This document shows positions 1 through 8,452 of a stretch of 64,000 bases of DNA, one piece after another. The stretch comes from CAIQQQ01 sp037445025. Lineage in GTDB: Bacteria; Pseudomonadota; Alphaproteobacteria; Acetobacterales; Acetobacteraceae. Position numbers and translations under genes: made by a program. Every line of letters starts with the position of its first letter. The first letter of the stretch is position 1. Location of the stretch: the NCBI GenBank assembly GCA_037445025.1, contig JBBILI010000005.1, positions 110,019-174,018 on the forward strand. Direction: 5' to 3'. Below the pieces are notes generated by a model, which saw only the letters and a list, made by a program, of their open reading frames with translations, made no database searches and was not told the DNA's origin.

Positions 1-73
1 CTGCCACGCTGTCCATGACCTGGAGTGTGGCGCTGGCAGGCAAAACCGTCGTGAAGGAGGCGACTTGGGTCAT
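1..73 (-). CDS. 5' end of an unidentified leftward gene (partial)
   Basis: An ATG on the minus strand at 73 opens 24 codons without a stop (starting MTQVASFTTVLP) that run off the left edge. An AGGA-type ribosome-binding site lies about 7 bases upstream. Nothing in this short stretch identifies a family. The gene would be divergent from the MFS transporter that follows, sharing the region 74-281. Confidence 0.35.
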   Translation of the reverse strand, partial: MTQVASFTTVLPASATLQVMDSVA

Positions 74-281
74 TTGTGTCCTGCGTGTTCGCATCAAATC
101 GTAGCGGCTGCAGCGCAATCCAACCTGAATCGCGCCGTGGAGCAAGACGTGCCGGGCGGTTTTGTGCCAAGCTTGCGCCAACAGGTCGGTGACGGGGCGC
201 TGTTTGGGCGGCACGTGTGACCGAGCAGCCCTGCCCTGCGGCACGAAGGGATAGTGCCCGTGCCACTGCTGTGGGGAAGTT
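74..281. other. Divergent intergenic region, nothing recognised
   Basis: About 200 bases separate the partial leftward gene from the MFS gene. Open frames crossing it have no family features and look like GC-rich chance frames. It should hold the promoters of both flanking genes, but I could not pick out a convincing -35/-10 pair. Confidence 0.4.
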
Positions 282-1577
282 GTGATCCTTTGTCAGGATT
301 TGAGTCTGATGCTTGCACATGTTCTTGCCCCCGCCTTGATGCGTCGCGGCATCCACTACGGGTGGGTGATGGTCGCACTGACCTTTCTGACGATGCTGTC
401 GACCGCGGCTGTGATGGGACTGCCGGGCGTGCTGATCGGGCCGCTGCAGGGCGAGTATGGCTGGAAGATCGGGGATATTTCCGGCGCCCTGGCGCTGCGA
501 CTGGTGCTGTTCGGGTTGGTGGCGCCGTTCGCGGCCGCCCTCATCGCCCGGTTCGGAATTCTGAGGGTGGTCGGCGTCGGGCTGCTGCTGATCGTGGGCG
601 GTGTGGGACTTGCGACACGCATGGACAGCCTGTGGCAGCTCTGGCTGAGCTGGGGGCTGATGGTGGGGTTCGGCACCGGCCTGACCGCACTCGTGCTGGG
701 TGCCACCGTTGCCAACCGCTGGTTCACCCGCCGGCGCGGACTGGTGATGGGCCTGCTGACCGCCAGCAATGCGACGGGGCAGCTGCTGTTCCTGCCGATG
801 GATGCCTGGCTGGTCGAGCATGCCGGGTGGCGCCTGGCCGTGCTGCCGCCGCTGTTGGCCTGCGGCGCGGCCTGGCTGCTGATGATGCTGCTGGGGCGTG
901 ATCACCCGGCACAGGTCGGCCTGCCGCCTTACGGCGAGACCGCGGTGCTGCCGCTGCCCCAGCCGCCGCGCGGCAATCCGTTTCTGGCCAGCCTCGTGGT
1001 GCTGCGCGACGCGGCACAGGATCGGACGTTCTGGGTGCTGTTCGGCACCTTCTTTGTGTGCGGGCTTTCGACCAACGGGCTGGTGCAGAGCCATTTCATC
1101 CCGTTCTGCGTCGATTACGGCCTCGATGCGCTGGCCGGGGCGAGCGTTCTGGCCATGATGGGGATGTTCGACTTCTTCGGCACCATCGTGTCCGGTTGGC
1201 TGTCCGACCGCTATGACGTGCGGTGGCTGCTGTTCATGTATTACGGTCTGCGCGGCCTGAGCCTGATCGCGCTGCCGTATTCCAGCTTCACGTTCTTCGG
1301 CCTCAGCCTGTTCGCCATGTTTTATGGGCTTGACTGGGTCGCCACCGTGCCGCCGACGGTGAAGCTGGCGGCCGCGCGGTTCGGGCGCGAGCGCGCGGCG
1401 CTGGTGTTCGGCTGGGTGTTCACGGCGCATCAGCTAGGTGCGGCCGTTGCGGCCGCGGGGGCCGGGATGGTTCGGGACGGGACGGGAACCTATCTGCCGG
1501 CGTTTCTGGCCGCAGGCGTGGCCTGCCTCCTGGCCGCCGCTGCGGCACTGTCGCCGCGCAAGCCGGCCATGGCGTGA
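282..1577 (+). CDS. MFS transporter (monocarboxylate/oxalate-formate antiporter-like)
   Basis: This is a 12-helix inner-membrane transporter of the major facilitator superfamily. The N-terminus carries RGIHYGWVMVALTFL, the usual first helix of the MCT/oxalate-formate antiporter-like branch, and hydrophobic segments repeat throughout the 431 residues. A cytoplasmic loop near residues 205-235 divides the two six-helix halves. The substrate cannot be read from the sequence; small organic acids are common in this branch. The start is uncertain: GTG at 282 has GGGGAAG just upstream, while ATG at 309 has AGGA and would give a nine-residue shorter protein starting MLAHVLAP. It stands alone as a transcription unit. 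Confidence 0.9.
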   Translation: MILCQDLSLMLAHVLAPALMRRGIHYGWVMVALTFLTMLSTAAVMGLPGVLIGPLQGEYGWKIGDISGALALRLVLFGLVAPFAAALIARFGILRVVGVGLLLIVGGVGLATRMDSLWQLWLSWGLMVGFGTGLTALVLGATVANRWFTRRRGLVMGLLTASNATGQLLFLPMDAWLVEHAGWRLAVLPPLLACGAAWLLMMLLGRDHPAQVGLPPYGETAVLPLPQPPRGNPFLASLVVLRDAAQDRTFWVLFGTFFVCGLSTNGLVQSHFIPFCVDYGLDALAGASVLAMMGMFDFFGTIVSGWLSDRYDVRWLLFMYYGLRGLSLIALPYSSFTFFGLSLFAMFYGLDWVATVPPTVKLAAARFGRERAALVFGWVFTAHQLGAAVAAAGAGMVRDGTGTYLPAFLAAGVACLLAAAAALSPRKPAMA

Positions 1578-1796
1578 TGCCGGGTAGGGCGCCGGCCGTG
1601 CCGCCCGGCCGGAGCCTGTGGCGTTGATCAGCGCTTTTTCCGCATGGCGCGCCGATGCGGCTCTGTCATGCTGGGCACCGGATCGGTGCGCGGGTGCGGG
1701 TGAGACGTCACCGGGTGATCACGGGGGCCCGGCATCCGGATCGCCGCGGGCGCAGTGGTGGCTGCAGCCTGTGCCGGCATAAGGAGAGACCACCCG

Positions 1797-3005
1797 TTGC
1801 TGCCGCCGCTGCTCCTTCTGGCCGGATTCGCATGTGGCGTGCTGCTCATGCTGTGGATGCGCCGGCGCGACCGGGCGGCGCTTGCGGAGCTTGCGGCACG
1901 TCATGACGCCGCGATGCAGAACAGGGCCGACCTGGACCGGCTGATGCAGGGCTCGCCGGCATTGCTGTATCTCGGGCGCGTCGATCCGGATGGCACGTAT
2001 CATCGGCTGTTCGCGACCAGCAACGCCGAGACTTTGACCGGGTGGCCCGAGGAGTCGATGAGCTCGCCGGATCTGGTCTGGTCGCATGTGTTTCCCCAGG
2101 ACGCCGAGATCCGCAACACCAACTTCCAGCGCGCGGTGCGGCTGGGGCGCAGCACAGCGGAGTTTCGCTATCGCCGGCCCGACGGCAGCGTGGTGTGGCT
2201 GCGCAACGAGGTCATCTGCCTCGGGCGGGATGCCAGCGGGGCCACCGATGTCGCTGGGGCGGTGACCAATGTGACACGCGAGCGCGAGCTCGCGGGAATG
2301 GCGGCGATCAGCAGCCGCATGGCCACGCTCGGCGAGCTGGCGACCGGGTTGGCGCATGAGCTGACGCAGCCGGTGTCGGTGATCGCGATGGCGGCCGATC
2401 TGGCGCATGAGCTGGCGCAGGAGGCGGACAGCCCTGCCCTTCTGGTGCGGCAGATCACAACCATGCAGGAGCAGGCGGCACGGGCGGGCGAGATCATCAG
2501 CCATCTGCGGCTGTACGGCCATGCCGAGGGCGGCCGGCTCGGGGCGGTGGATCTGCGACGGGCGGTGGACGGGGCGATGACGCTGGCGACCAGCCCGTTG
2601 CAGCGCGCCGGCGTGCGGGTGCGCCTGGAGCTGGCGGAGTCGCTGCCCGCGGTGCGGGCGCGTTCGGTGCAGGTGGAGCAGGTGCTGATCAATCTTCTGC
2701 TCAACGCGCGCGACGCCATGGCGCTGGAGCCCGACGGGCGGCGGGAGATTCTGGTCCGAAGCCGTTTCAACGCCGCCGACCTGACCGGGCCGGTGCTGGT
2801 GGAGGTCCGTGACACCGGGCCGGGCATCGCGCCCGATCTGCTGCCGCGGCTGTTCGACTCGTTCTTCACCACCAAGGCGCCCGGGGAAGGCACCGGGCTG
2901 GGACTTTCCATCTGCCGGACGCTGATGCAGGGGTTCGGCGGCGAGATCACCGCCGCGTCCGGTGCGGACGGGGCGGTGTTCACGTTGCGGTTTCAGCGCG
3001 TCTGA
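1797..3005 (+). CDS. Membrane-anchored PAS sensor histidine kinase (orphan)
   Basis: The protein has one N-terminal membrane helix (LLLLAGFACGVLLMLW), a PAS-fold sensor domain at about residues 35-150, a dimerisation/phosphoacceptor helix with H in AHELTQP near residue 187, and a C-terminal ATPase domain. Visible motifs are the N box (INLLLNARDAM), G1 (VRDTGPGIAP), the F box (FDSFFTTK) and G2 (GTGLGLSI). It would autophosphorylate on that histidine and pass phosphate to a response regulator, but none is adjacent. I chose the TTG at 1797 because AAGGAGA sits about 10 bases upstream; an in-frame GTG at 1755 would add 14 residues. Its stop touches the stop of the convergent solute-binding gene. 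Confidence 0.9.
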   Translation: MLPPLLLLAGFACGVLLMLWMRRRDRAALAELAARHDAAMQNRADLDRLMQGSPALLYLGRVDPDGTYHRLFATSNAETLTGWPEESMSSPDLVWSHVFPQDAEIRNTNFQRAVRLGRSTAEFRYRRPDGSVVWLRNEVICLGRDASGATDVAGAVTNVTRERELAGMAAISSRMATLGELATGLAHELTQPVSVIAMAADLAHELAQEADSPALLVRQITTMQEQAARAGEIISHLRLYGHAEGGRLGAVDLRRAVDGAMTLATSPLQRAGVRVRLELAESLPAVRARSVQVEQVLINLLLNARDAMALEPDGRREILVRSRFNAADLTGPVLVEVRDTGPGIAPDLLPRLFDSFFTTKAPGEGTGLGLSICRTLMQGFGGEITAASGADGAVFTLRFQRV

Positions 3006-4502
3006 TCAGGGCTTGAGCGACACCCCGGTGAGGCGGATCAGGCCGTCGGGCAGCACCTTGTAGCCTTCGATCTTGCGGCTGGCGCCGACGATATAGCTGG
3101 GGGCGTAGAGATAGATGATCGGCAGGTCGACACGCTCCTGCGTCCACATGCTGGCGTAGATGTCGCGGCGTTTGGCAGGGTCGGTCTCGACGCGCGCCTG
3201 GTCGAGCAGGCTGTCGACCTTGGAGTTGCTGTAGTTGGTGGTGTTGAGCGGGCCGCCGGTGTGCAGGAAGCTGTAGATGTTGCTGTCGGCATCGAGCAGG
3301 CCGGACCAGCCGATGAGGAAGGCGCCGTAATGGCCGGCCTGGGAGGCGGCGAGCGCGGTGCCGAAATCCATGTTGGTGACGTTGATGTCGAACCCGGCCT
3401 CCTTGGCCATGGATTGGATGACCTCGGCGACCTGCACGCTTTGCGGGCTGTTGGGGATCATGAGATTGACGACGACGGGCAGCTTCACGCCGGCCTCGGC
3501 GAGCAGCTTCCGGGCGGCCTCGACGTCACGCGCCGGCGGTTTGATGCTGGGGGCGTTGAGCGGGCTCAGCGGCGAGACGGCCTGGGCGGTGGGGGTGTAT
3601 TTGCCGTTGAACACGACCTGGACGAGGGCGTCACGGTCGATCGACAGTTCCAGCGCGCGGCGAACCCGGGGGTCCCGGCCGATCGGCGTGTTGGCCGTGG
3701 GGTCGGCGCCGAGATTGATGCTGATGCCGGAATAGCCGAGGCCGGGCGAGCTCAGCAGCTGCAGATTGGGGTTCTTGCTCACCGTGTCGGCGTCGGTGGG
3801 GACGGTGTCGGCCATGTCGACGGCGCCGGCCTGCAGGTTGGCCAGGCGCACGGAGCTGTCGGTCATCGGGCGGTAGATGACATGGTCGAAATGGATGTTC
3901 TTGGCGTTCCAGTAGCCCTCATAGCGGTCGAGCGTGATGTGGTCCTGGGCGACGCGTTCGGCGAACTTGAACGGGCCGGCGCAGACGGGGTGGAGGCCGA
4001 AATCCTTGCCGGCGGCTTCGGCGGCCTTGGGGGAGACGATCATGCCGGCGCGGTCGGTGAAGGTGGCGAGGAAGGGCGAGGAGGGCTGCTTCAGCGTGAT
4101 CTTGACCGTGCTGTCATCGACGACGTCCACATGGTCCATGGCGCTGAGCTCGGCGCGGCGGAAGCTGGTGGGCAGCGTTGCGTGGCGGTCGAGCGTGTAT
4201 TTGACGGCGGCGGCGTTCAGCGGTGTGCCGTCCTGGAAGGTGACGCCCTGGCGGAGTTTCAAAACGACCGTCTTGGTGTCGGTCCATTCATAGCTGCTCA
4301 CCAGGACGGGGACGAGGTTCAGGTGTTCGTCGAAGTCGAACAGCTTGTCGCAGATCGCGGTCATCACCGCGGTGCCGACGAAGGTGCGGCTTGTGGTGGG
4401 GTCGAGCAGGTCGGGGTCGTTGTTGAGGCCGAAGCGCAGGGTCTGTGCGCTCGCCTGGGCGGCGATGGCGGCGAAGACGGTGGCGAGCAGAATCTTGCGC
4501 AT
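3006..4502 (-). CDS. ABC transporter solute-binding protein, family 5 (peptide/nickel type)
   Basis: This is a periplasmic binding protein of about 498 residues in the SBP_bac_5 (dipeptide/oligopeptide/nickel) family. A clear Sec signal peptide (MRKILLATVFAAIAAQASA) precedes TLRFGLNNDPDLLDPT, the typical opening of the mature protein, and GVTFQDGTPLNAAAVKYTLD is the family's internal signature. ATG at 4502 is preferred because AAAGGGGG lies 9 bases upstream and the signal peptide starts there. No permease or ATPase genes are beside it, so its transporter must be elsewhere or shared. It lies downstream of ndk and a small exported protein on the same strand, 51 bases after the latter. Confidence 0.92.
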   Translation of the reverse strand: MRKILLATVFAAIAAQASAQTLRFGLNNDPDLLDPTTSRTFVGTAVMTAICDKLFDFDEHLNLVPVLVSSYEWTDTKTVVLKLRQGVTFQDGTPLNAAAVKYTLDRHATLPTSFRRAELSAMDHVDVVDDSTVKITLKQPSSPFLATFTDRAGMIVSPKAAEAAGKDFGLHPVCAGPFKFAERVAQDHITLDRYEGYWNAKNIHFDHVIYRPMTDSSVRLANLQAGAVDMADTVPTDADTVSKNPNLQLLSSPGLGYSGISINLGADPTANTPIGRDPRVRRALELSIDRDALVQVVFNGKYTPTAQAVSPLSPLNAPSIKPPARDVEAARKLLAEAGVKLPVVVNLMIPNSPQSVQVAEVIQSMAKEAGFDINVTNMDFGTALAASQAGHYGAFLIGWSGLLDADSNIYSFLHTGGPLNTTNYSNSKVDSLLDQARVETDPAKRRDIYASMWTQERVDLPIIYLYAPSYIVGASRKIEGYKVLPDGLIRLTGVSLKP

Positions 4503-4553
4503 GGTTGGTGTCCCCCTTTGGTGAGACGTATGACGCAAGACGGGTGCCAGGAT

Positions 4554-4979
4554 CTAGGAGGGATGGTCGCGGACGTAGAGCGCTGTGATCACAAGGCGAA
4601 GACGCACGCGGGCGCCGGGATAGGGTTTGGCGGTGAGCAGCAAATGGGCGCTGTCATTGCCTGGGGCGACCACGATCTGGGCAAAGCCTGCGACGGCGGC
4701 GAGATTGTCGTAGGGCTGCCAGAACGTGTCGAGCAGGCGGAAGCCCAAGGGGGCGGCCGGGATTTCGACGTTGATGGTGCTGCCGTCCAGCGCGATGTTG
4801 TACTCGTGCTTGCCGGCTGCGCCGAAGCCGCCGGAGAAGATGACGGGGTAGAGCTTGACCACCGACAGGTCGCCGATGGTGGTGGCGAAGCTGCTGGGCT
4901 GGGCGTGAGCGGATAGCGGCAGGCAGGCGAGCAGGAGGGCTGCGATCCAGCTTCTGATGCGCCCCCCTGCCCTGCTCAT
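4554..4979 (-). CDS. Small exported protein of unknown function
   Basis: The 141-residue product has an N-terminal signal peptide ending in LSAHAQ, so it is probably periplasmic. The mature part is rich in beta-type residues (SVVKLYPVIFSGG, INVEIPAAPLGF, RVRLRLVITALYV) and has no motif I recognise. The ATG at 4979 follows the ndk stop by one base, so the two genes are probably co-transcribed and translationally coupled. An upstream in-frame extension exists but would bury the signal peptide, so I rejected it. Confidence 0.7.
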   Translation of the reverse strand: MSRAGGRIRSWIAALLLACLPLSAHAQPSSFATTIGDLSVVKLYPVIFSGGFGAAGKHEYNIALDGSTINVEIPAAPLGFRLLDTFWQPYDNLAAVAGFAQIVVAPGNDSAHLLLTAKPYPGARVRLRLVITALYVRDHPS

Positions 4980-4980
4980 G

Positions 4981-5403
4981 TCAGCCGACGATCTCGGTGC
5001 CGGCGAAGAAATAGGCGATTTCGATGGCGGCATTCTCGGCGCTGTCGGAGCCATGGACGGAGTTGGCTTCGATGCTCTCGGCGAAGTCCTTGCGGATGGT
5101 GCCCTCGGCGGCGTTGGCCGGGTTGGTGGCGCCCATGATCGCGCGGTTGGCCAGCACGGCGTTCTCGCCTTCGAGCACCTGCACGACGACGGGGCCCGAG
5201 GTCATGAAGGTGACGAGGTCGCGGAAGAAGCCGCGCTCGCGGTGCACGCCGTAGAAGGCTTCGGCCTGGGCGGTGGTCATGTGGATGCGCTTCTGCGCCA
5301 CGATGCGCAGGCCGGCGGCCTCGAACTTGGCGTTGATGGCGCCGGTGAGGTTGCGGCGGGTGGCGTCGGGCTTGAGGATGGAGAAGGTGCGTTCGATGGC
5401 CAT
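4981..5403 (-). CDS. ndk: Nucleoside diphosphate kinase
   Basis: The 140-residue protein matches the family length. It opens MAIERTFSILKPDATRRNL, where TFSILKPDA is the family hallmark, and carries the active-site stretch NSVHGSDSAENA with the phosphorylated histidine near residue 117. It transfers the gamma phosphate of ATP to NDPs by a ping-pong mechanism in the cytoplasm. The gene is divergent from the ABC-F gene. A small exported protein starts one base after its stop. Confidence 0.97.
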   Translation of the reverse strand: MAIERTFSILKPDATRRNLTGAINAKFEAAGLRIVAQKRIHMTTAQAEAFYGVHRERGFFRDLVTFMTSGPVVVQVLEGENAVLANRAIMGATNPANAAEGTIRKDFAESIEANSVHGSDSAENAAIEIAYFFAGTEIVG

Positions 5404-5508
5404 GGTGGTGATTTCCTGCGGCTTGCGTTGTCCGCGCGGCTTTAGATGAGTGACCGCGGTGCAGCAAGTGCTTGGACGTGAGGTCGGGGAGGCGGTAAAC
5501 CCTGGGCC

Positions 5509-7410
5509 ATGAGCCTCCTGACCCTGACTGACATCACGATCCGCATGGCCGGACGTACCCTGTTGAACCATGCCGAGCTGACGGTCGATCCCGGCCGGCG
5601 GATCGGGCTGGTGGGGCGCAACGGCGCCGGCAAGTCCACCCTGCTGAAGGCGATCTCGGGGACGGTGGCGCTGGATGGCGGGGAGATCCGCCTCGCGCAG
5701 CGGGCGCGGATGGCGCAGGTGAAGCAGGAGGCGCCGTCCGGGCCGCAGTCGCTGCTGGAGACGGTGCTGGAGGGGGACGAGGAACGCTCGGCGCTGATGG
5801 CCGAGGCGGAGGACCCGACGACGGAGCCGATGCGGCTGGCCGAGGTGCATGACCGGCTGCACGCGATCGGCGCGGATGCGGCGCCGGCGCGGGCGGCTAC
5901 GATTTTGGCGGGATTGGGGTTCGATGCCGCGACGCAGCTGCGGCCGGTGGAGGAGTTCTCCGGCGGGTGGCGCATGCGGGTGGCGTTGGCGACGGCGCTG
6001 TTCGCCAATCCGGATCTGCTGCTGCTCGATGAGCCGACCAACCATCTGGATCTGGAGGCGACGCTGTGGCTGGAGACGTGGCTGGCGAAGTTTCCGGGGT
6101 CCTGCCTGCTGGTGTCGCATGATCGCGGGCTGCTGGATCGGTGTGTGGACAGCATCGCGCATCTGGACCAGGGCAAGATCAATGTGACGCCAGGCGGGTA
6201 TGACGAGTTTGTGCGCATCCGCACCGAGCGGGCGATGCAGATGAAGAGTGCGGCCGAGAAGGTGGCCGATCAGAAGGCGCATCTGCAGGCGTTCGTCGAT
6301 CGATTCCGGGCGAAGGCGAGCAAGGCCAAGCAGGCGCAGGCGCGGATCAAGGCGATTGCCAAGCTGCCGCAGATCGAGAGCGTGGTGGAGGATACCGTCA
6401 CGCGGTTCAACTTCCCCGAGCCTGCGATGATGGCACCGCCGATTTTGTCGATGGAGCAGGTTTCGTGCGGGTATGATGGGCGGGTGATTTTGAAGGGGAT
6501 TTCGATCCGGATCGATATGGAGGATCGGATTGCGCTGCTGGGGGCGAACGGCAACGGCAAGTCGACCTTGGCGAAGCTGATCGCGGGACGGATGGACGTG
6601 ATGGGCGGCCAGATGCGGCGCGGGCCGAAGCTTCGTGTCGGGTATTTCGCGCAGCACCAGGAGGAGGAGCTGATCGATCACGAGACGCCGATCGATCATA
6701 TGCAGCGGGCCTTGCCGCAGGCCACGCTGCAGCAGGTGCGCGCGCAGCTGGCGCGGTTCGGGCTGGATGCGGACCGGGCGAACAATCGGGTCTCGGCGTG
6801 TTCGGGGGGCGAGAAGGCGCGGCTTTTGTTGGCGCTGGCGACTCGGGATGCGCCACAGCTGCTGATTTTGGATGAGCCGACGAACCATCTGGACATCGAC
6901 GCCAAGGATGCGCTGGTGCGGGCGCTGGGGAATTTCTCGGGCGCGGTGCTGCTGATCACGCATGATCCGAATTTGGTGGAGCTGGTGGCGGATCAGCTGT
7001 GGCTGGTGGCTGACGGCACGGTGAAGCCGTATGACGGGGATATGGACGAGTATCGCGTGTTCCTGGCGGAGCGGGCGCGGATTTCCGGGCGCCCGGCGGG
7101 GCGGGGCGATGCCACGGGGATGCAGGGGAACCACAAGAAGAAGCAGGTGGATCTGAAGGCGGTGCTGGCGCCGCTGAAGAAGCAGGCGAAGGCGGCGGAG
7201 GCGAAGCTGGCGAAGCTGTCCGAGGAGCGCGCCAAGGTGGAGGCGCTGCTCGCCAATCCGGCCCTTTATACGCCGGGGCGGACGGCGGACATGATCACGG
7301 CGAAGACGCGGATGTCTGACGTGGCGCGGGAGATCCGCGCGGCGGAGGCGGAGTGGCTGGCGGCGGAGGAGGCGCTGGAGGCGGCGGCGGAGGCGCAGAA
7401 GGTTTATTGA
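5509..7410 (+). CDS. ABC-F family ATP-binding protein (ribosome-associated type)
   Basis: This soluble 633-residue protein has two ABC ATPase domains and no membrane segments. Walker A motifs are GRNGAGKST (36-44) and GANGNGKST (about 345-353). Signature motifs are FSGGWRMRVALA and CSGGEKARLLLA, and both Walker B regions read LLLDEPTNHLD or LILDEPTNHLD. The linker (about residues 235-300) and the C-terminal tail are rich in Lys, Ala and Glu and look like coiled coil. These features are typical of ABC-F translation factors (Uup/EttA/YheS group) acting at the ribosome, not of a transporter. It has its own promoter region, divergent from ndk. Confidence 0.93.
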   Translation: MSLLTLTDITIRMAGRTLLNHAELTVDPGRRIGLVGRNGAGKSTLLKAISGTVALDGGEIRLAQRARMAQVKQEAPSGPQSLLETVLEGDEERSALMAEAEDPTTEPMRLAEVHDRLHAIGADAAPARAATILAGLGFDAATQLRPVEEFSGGWRMRVALATALFANPDLLLLDEPTNHLDLEATLWLETWLAKFPGSCLLVSHDRGLLDRCVDSIAHLDQGKINVTPGGYDEFVRIRTERAMQMKSAAEKVADQKAHLQAFVDRFRAKASKAKQAQARIKAIAKLPQIESVVEDTVTRFNFPEPAMMAPPILSMEQVSCGYDGRVILKGISIRIDMEDRIALLGANGNGKSTLAKLIAGRMDVMGGQMRRGPKLRVGYFAQHQEEELIDHETPIDHMQRALPQATLQQVRAQLARFGLDADRANNRVSACSGGEKARLLLALATRDAPQLLILDEPTNHLDIDAKDALVRALGNFSGAVLLITHDPNLVELVADQLWLVADGTVKPYDGDMDEYRVFLAERARISGRPAGRGDATGMQGNHKKKQVDLKAVLAPLKKQAKAAEAKLAKLSEERAKVEALLANPALYTPGRTADMITAKTRMSDVAREIRAAEAEWLAAEEALEAAAEAQKVY

Positions 7411-7583
7411 TCAATGGTCTGATCGAGGGCGCGCGCATGATCGGCGCGGCGAAGCCGTTGCATGATCAGGTTCCTCGCTTTGTCCAAGGGGACGGACTGT
7501 CCTGTCGCGCGGAAAGCGGCCCAGCGCTCATCGGCGAGACGGTGGAGCTGCGCGCTCTGGTCGTGCGGTTGGGTATCGTTCAT
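7404..7583 (-). CDS. Putative orphan antitoxin-like small protein
   Basis: The minus strand encodes a 59-residue charged protein, MNDTQPHDQSAQLHRLADER and onward. Its middle reads DERWAAFRATGQSVPLDKA, which resembles the C-terminal toxin-wrapping segment of RHH/CopG- or StbD-type antitoxins (ERW...G..VPL). An alternative ATG at 7616 adds 11 residues. Downstream on this strand, where a toxin gene would be expected, is the 3' end of the ABC-F gene, which it overlaps by 7 bases. If real it is an orphan or relic. The call rests on motif resemblance only. Confidence 0.42.
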   Translation of the reverse strand: MNDTQPHDQSAQLHRLADERWAAFRATGQSVPLDKARNLIMQRLRRADHARALDQTIDQ

Positions 7584-7616
7584 CGGCGTATCTTTCGCGG
7601 CGGCGACGGTGGACAT

Positions 7617-7918
7617 GGCATGCTCTGCTTGCGACGATCCTCCGGTAGCATGATGATCGCGGAAGCGAGCGACGAAACGCTGATCTGCCCTTCAGATAGA
7701 TACTCACTGCTGTTGATTTCCCGGCGTGAAGGGCATTCATGCCGACCATCCACAGGAACGTCTGCGACATGCCGGTTTTGGAGAGCGGAGCCGGAATTCC
7801 GCTCATTCTCATCCGCGGCATGGTGCGCGGCTATCGGAGGCCGAGCGCGTGGTTATGTTTGAAACGCATCGTCGAACATCCGTATGCTTCACCGCGATGC
7901 CATGAGCTCAGGAACAAC
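7617..7918. other. Gap of about 300 bases upstream of the antitoxin gene
   Basis: This stretch has lower G+C and more irregular codon texture than its surroundings. The rightward frame directly upstream of the antitoxin includes MPVLESGAGIPLILIRGM, which faintly recalls the start of an alpha/beta hydrolase, but nothing recognisable follows. I see no intact gene. It probably contains the toxin-antitoxin promoter and may contain decayed coding sequence. Confidence 0.35.
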
Positions 7919-8113
7919 ATGACTGTCGCCGAGCAGGTTTATGAATATACCAAACTGCTGCCGCAGCCCTTGGTCCAGGAAGCACTTGATTTCGTGTTGT
8001 TTTTGCGTGCCCGCGTGGAGAAGGGCGAGTGGCGGGATCTGATAGAGGCGCAAAGCGCATCGCTTTTATCGGTTTGGGACAACACGGAGGACCAGGCCTG
8101 GGATCATGTTTGA
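7919..8113 (+). CDS. DUF2281-like antitoxin
   Basis: The 64-residue protein opens MTVAEQVYEYTKLLPQPLVQ and continues EALDFVLFLRARVEKGEW, the usual pattern of small DUF2281-type antitoxins with an N-terminal DNA-binding half. Its acidic end (SVWDNTEDQAWDHV) would wrap a toxin. ATG 7919 is supported by AGGA six bases upstream; longer in-frame starts have no site. Its last codons overlap by 8 bases the ATG at 8106 that opens the downstream PemK/MazF-like frame, a normal antitoxin-toxin arrangement. Confidence 0.75.
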   Translation: MTVAEQVYEYTKLLPQPLVQEALDFVLFLRARVEKGEWRDLIEAQSASLLSVWDNTEDQAWDHV

Positions 8114-8444
8114 GGCCTGAGATGTCGTGCTGCTGCCGTTTCCGTTTTCGGATCTGACAAGCGCGAAGAAACGCCCGGTGCTCATGCTCACCGATGCCGA
8201 CGCACATGGTGACTTTATCAGCTGCCCCATCACATCACGCGGAGGGTGGCAGCATTCCAGACCGGTGACCACGCATGACATGGTGGACGGAGCCATGCCC
8301 CTCGCCAGCTGGGTGCGAACCGATCGGGTGATCACGTTGAATATCGGGTTGATTGTCCGCAGGTTTGGCCGGTTGACGGCCGAATTCCGCCTCGCCATCG
8401 CGGATGACGTCTGTCGCATGGTGCATGCGAGCAAGGTCACCTGA
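8106..8444 (+). pseudogene. PemK/MazF-family endoribonuclease toxin with early in-frame stop
   Basis: Read from the ATG at 8106, the frame is Met-Phe-Glu-Ala-stop-Asp-Val-Val-Leu-Leu-Pro-Phe and then stays open to 8444. PemK/MazF proteins usually start M..GDVVL.PFPF, so the TGA at 8118-8120 stands exactly where a Gly codon (GGA) is expected: one G-to-T change. The remainder is intact, with PFPFSDL, KKRPVLML and SCPITS. Translation could restart at GTG 8127 and give a 105-residue protein lacking the first seven residues and part of the first strand. I treat it as a pseudogene or truncated toxin. The preceding antitoxin is intact. Confidence 0.75.
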
Positions 8445-8452
8445 AGCGATGC

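Noticed and set aside
1628..1849. Leftward 73-codon frame between the MFS and kinase genes
   Set aside because: Overlaps the kinase start, has no ribosome-binding site and a Pro/His/Arg-rich composition.
3261..4916. 551-codon Gly/Val/Asp-rich rightward frame
   Set aside because: Lies antisense to the solute-binding and small exported genes; composition is typical of a reverse-complement shadow.
5509..7134. Leftward frame upstream of ndk, antisense to the ABC-F gene
   Set aside because: Arg/Pro/His-rich shadow of a gene with two complete ATPase domains; ndk starts at 5403.
8118..8120. Selenocysteine reading of the in-frame TGA in the toxin
   Set aside because: PemK/MazF proteins have Gly at this position, no SECIS-like hairpin was noticed downstream, and a single base change explains it.
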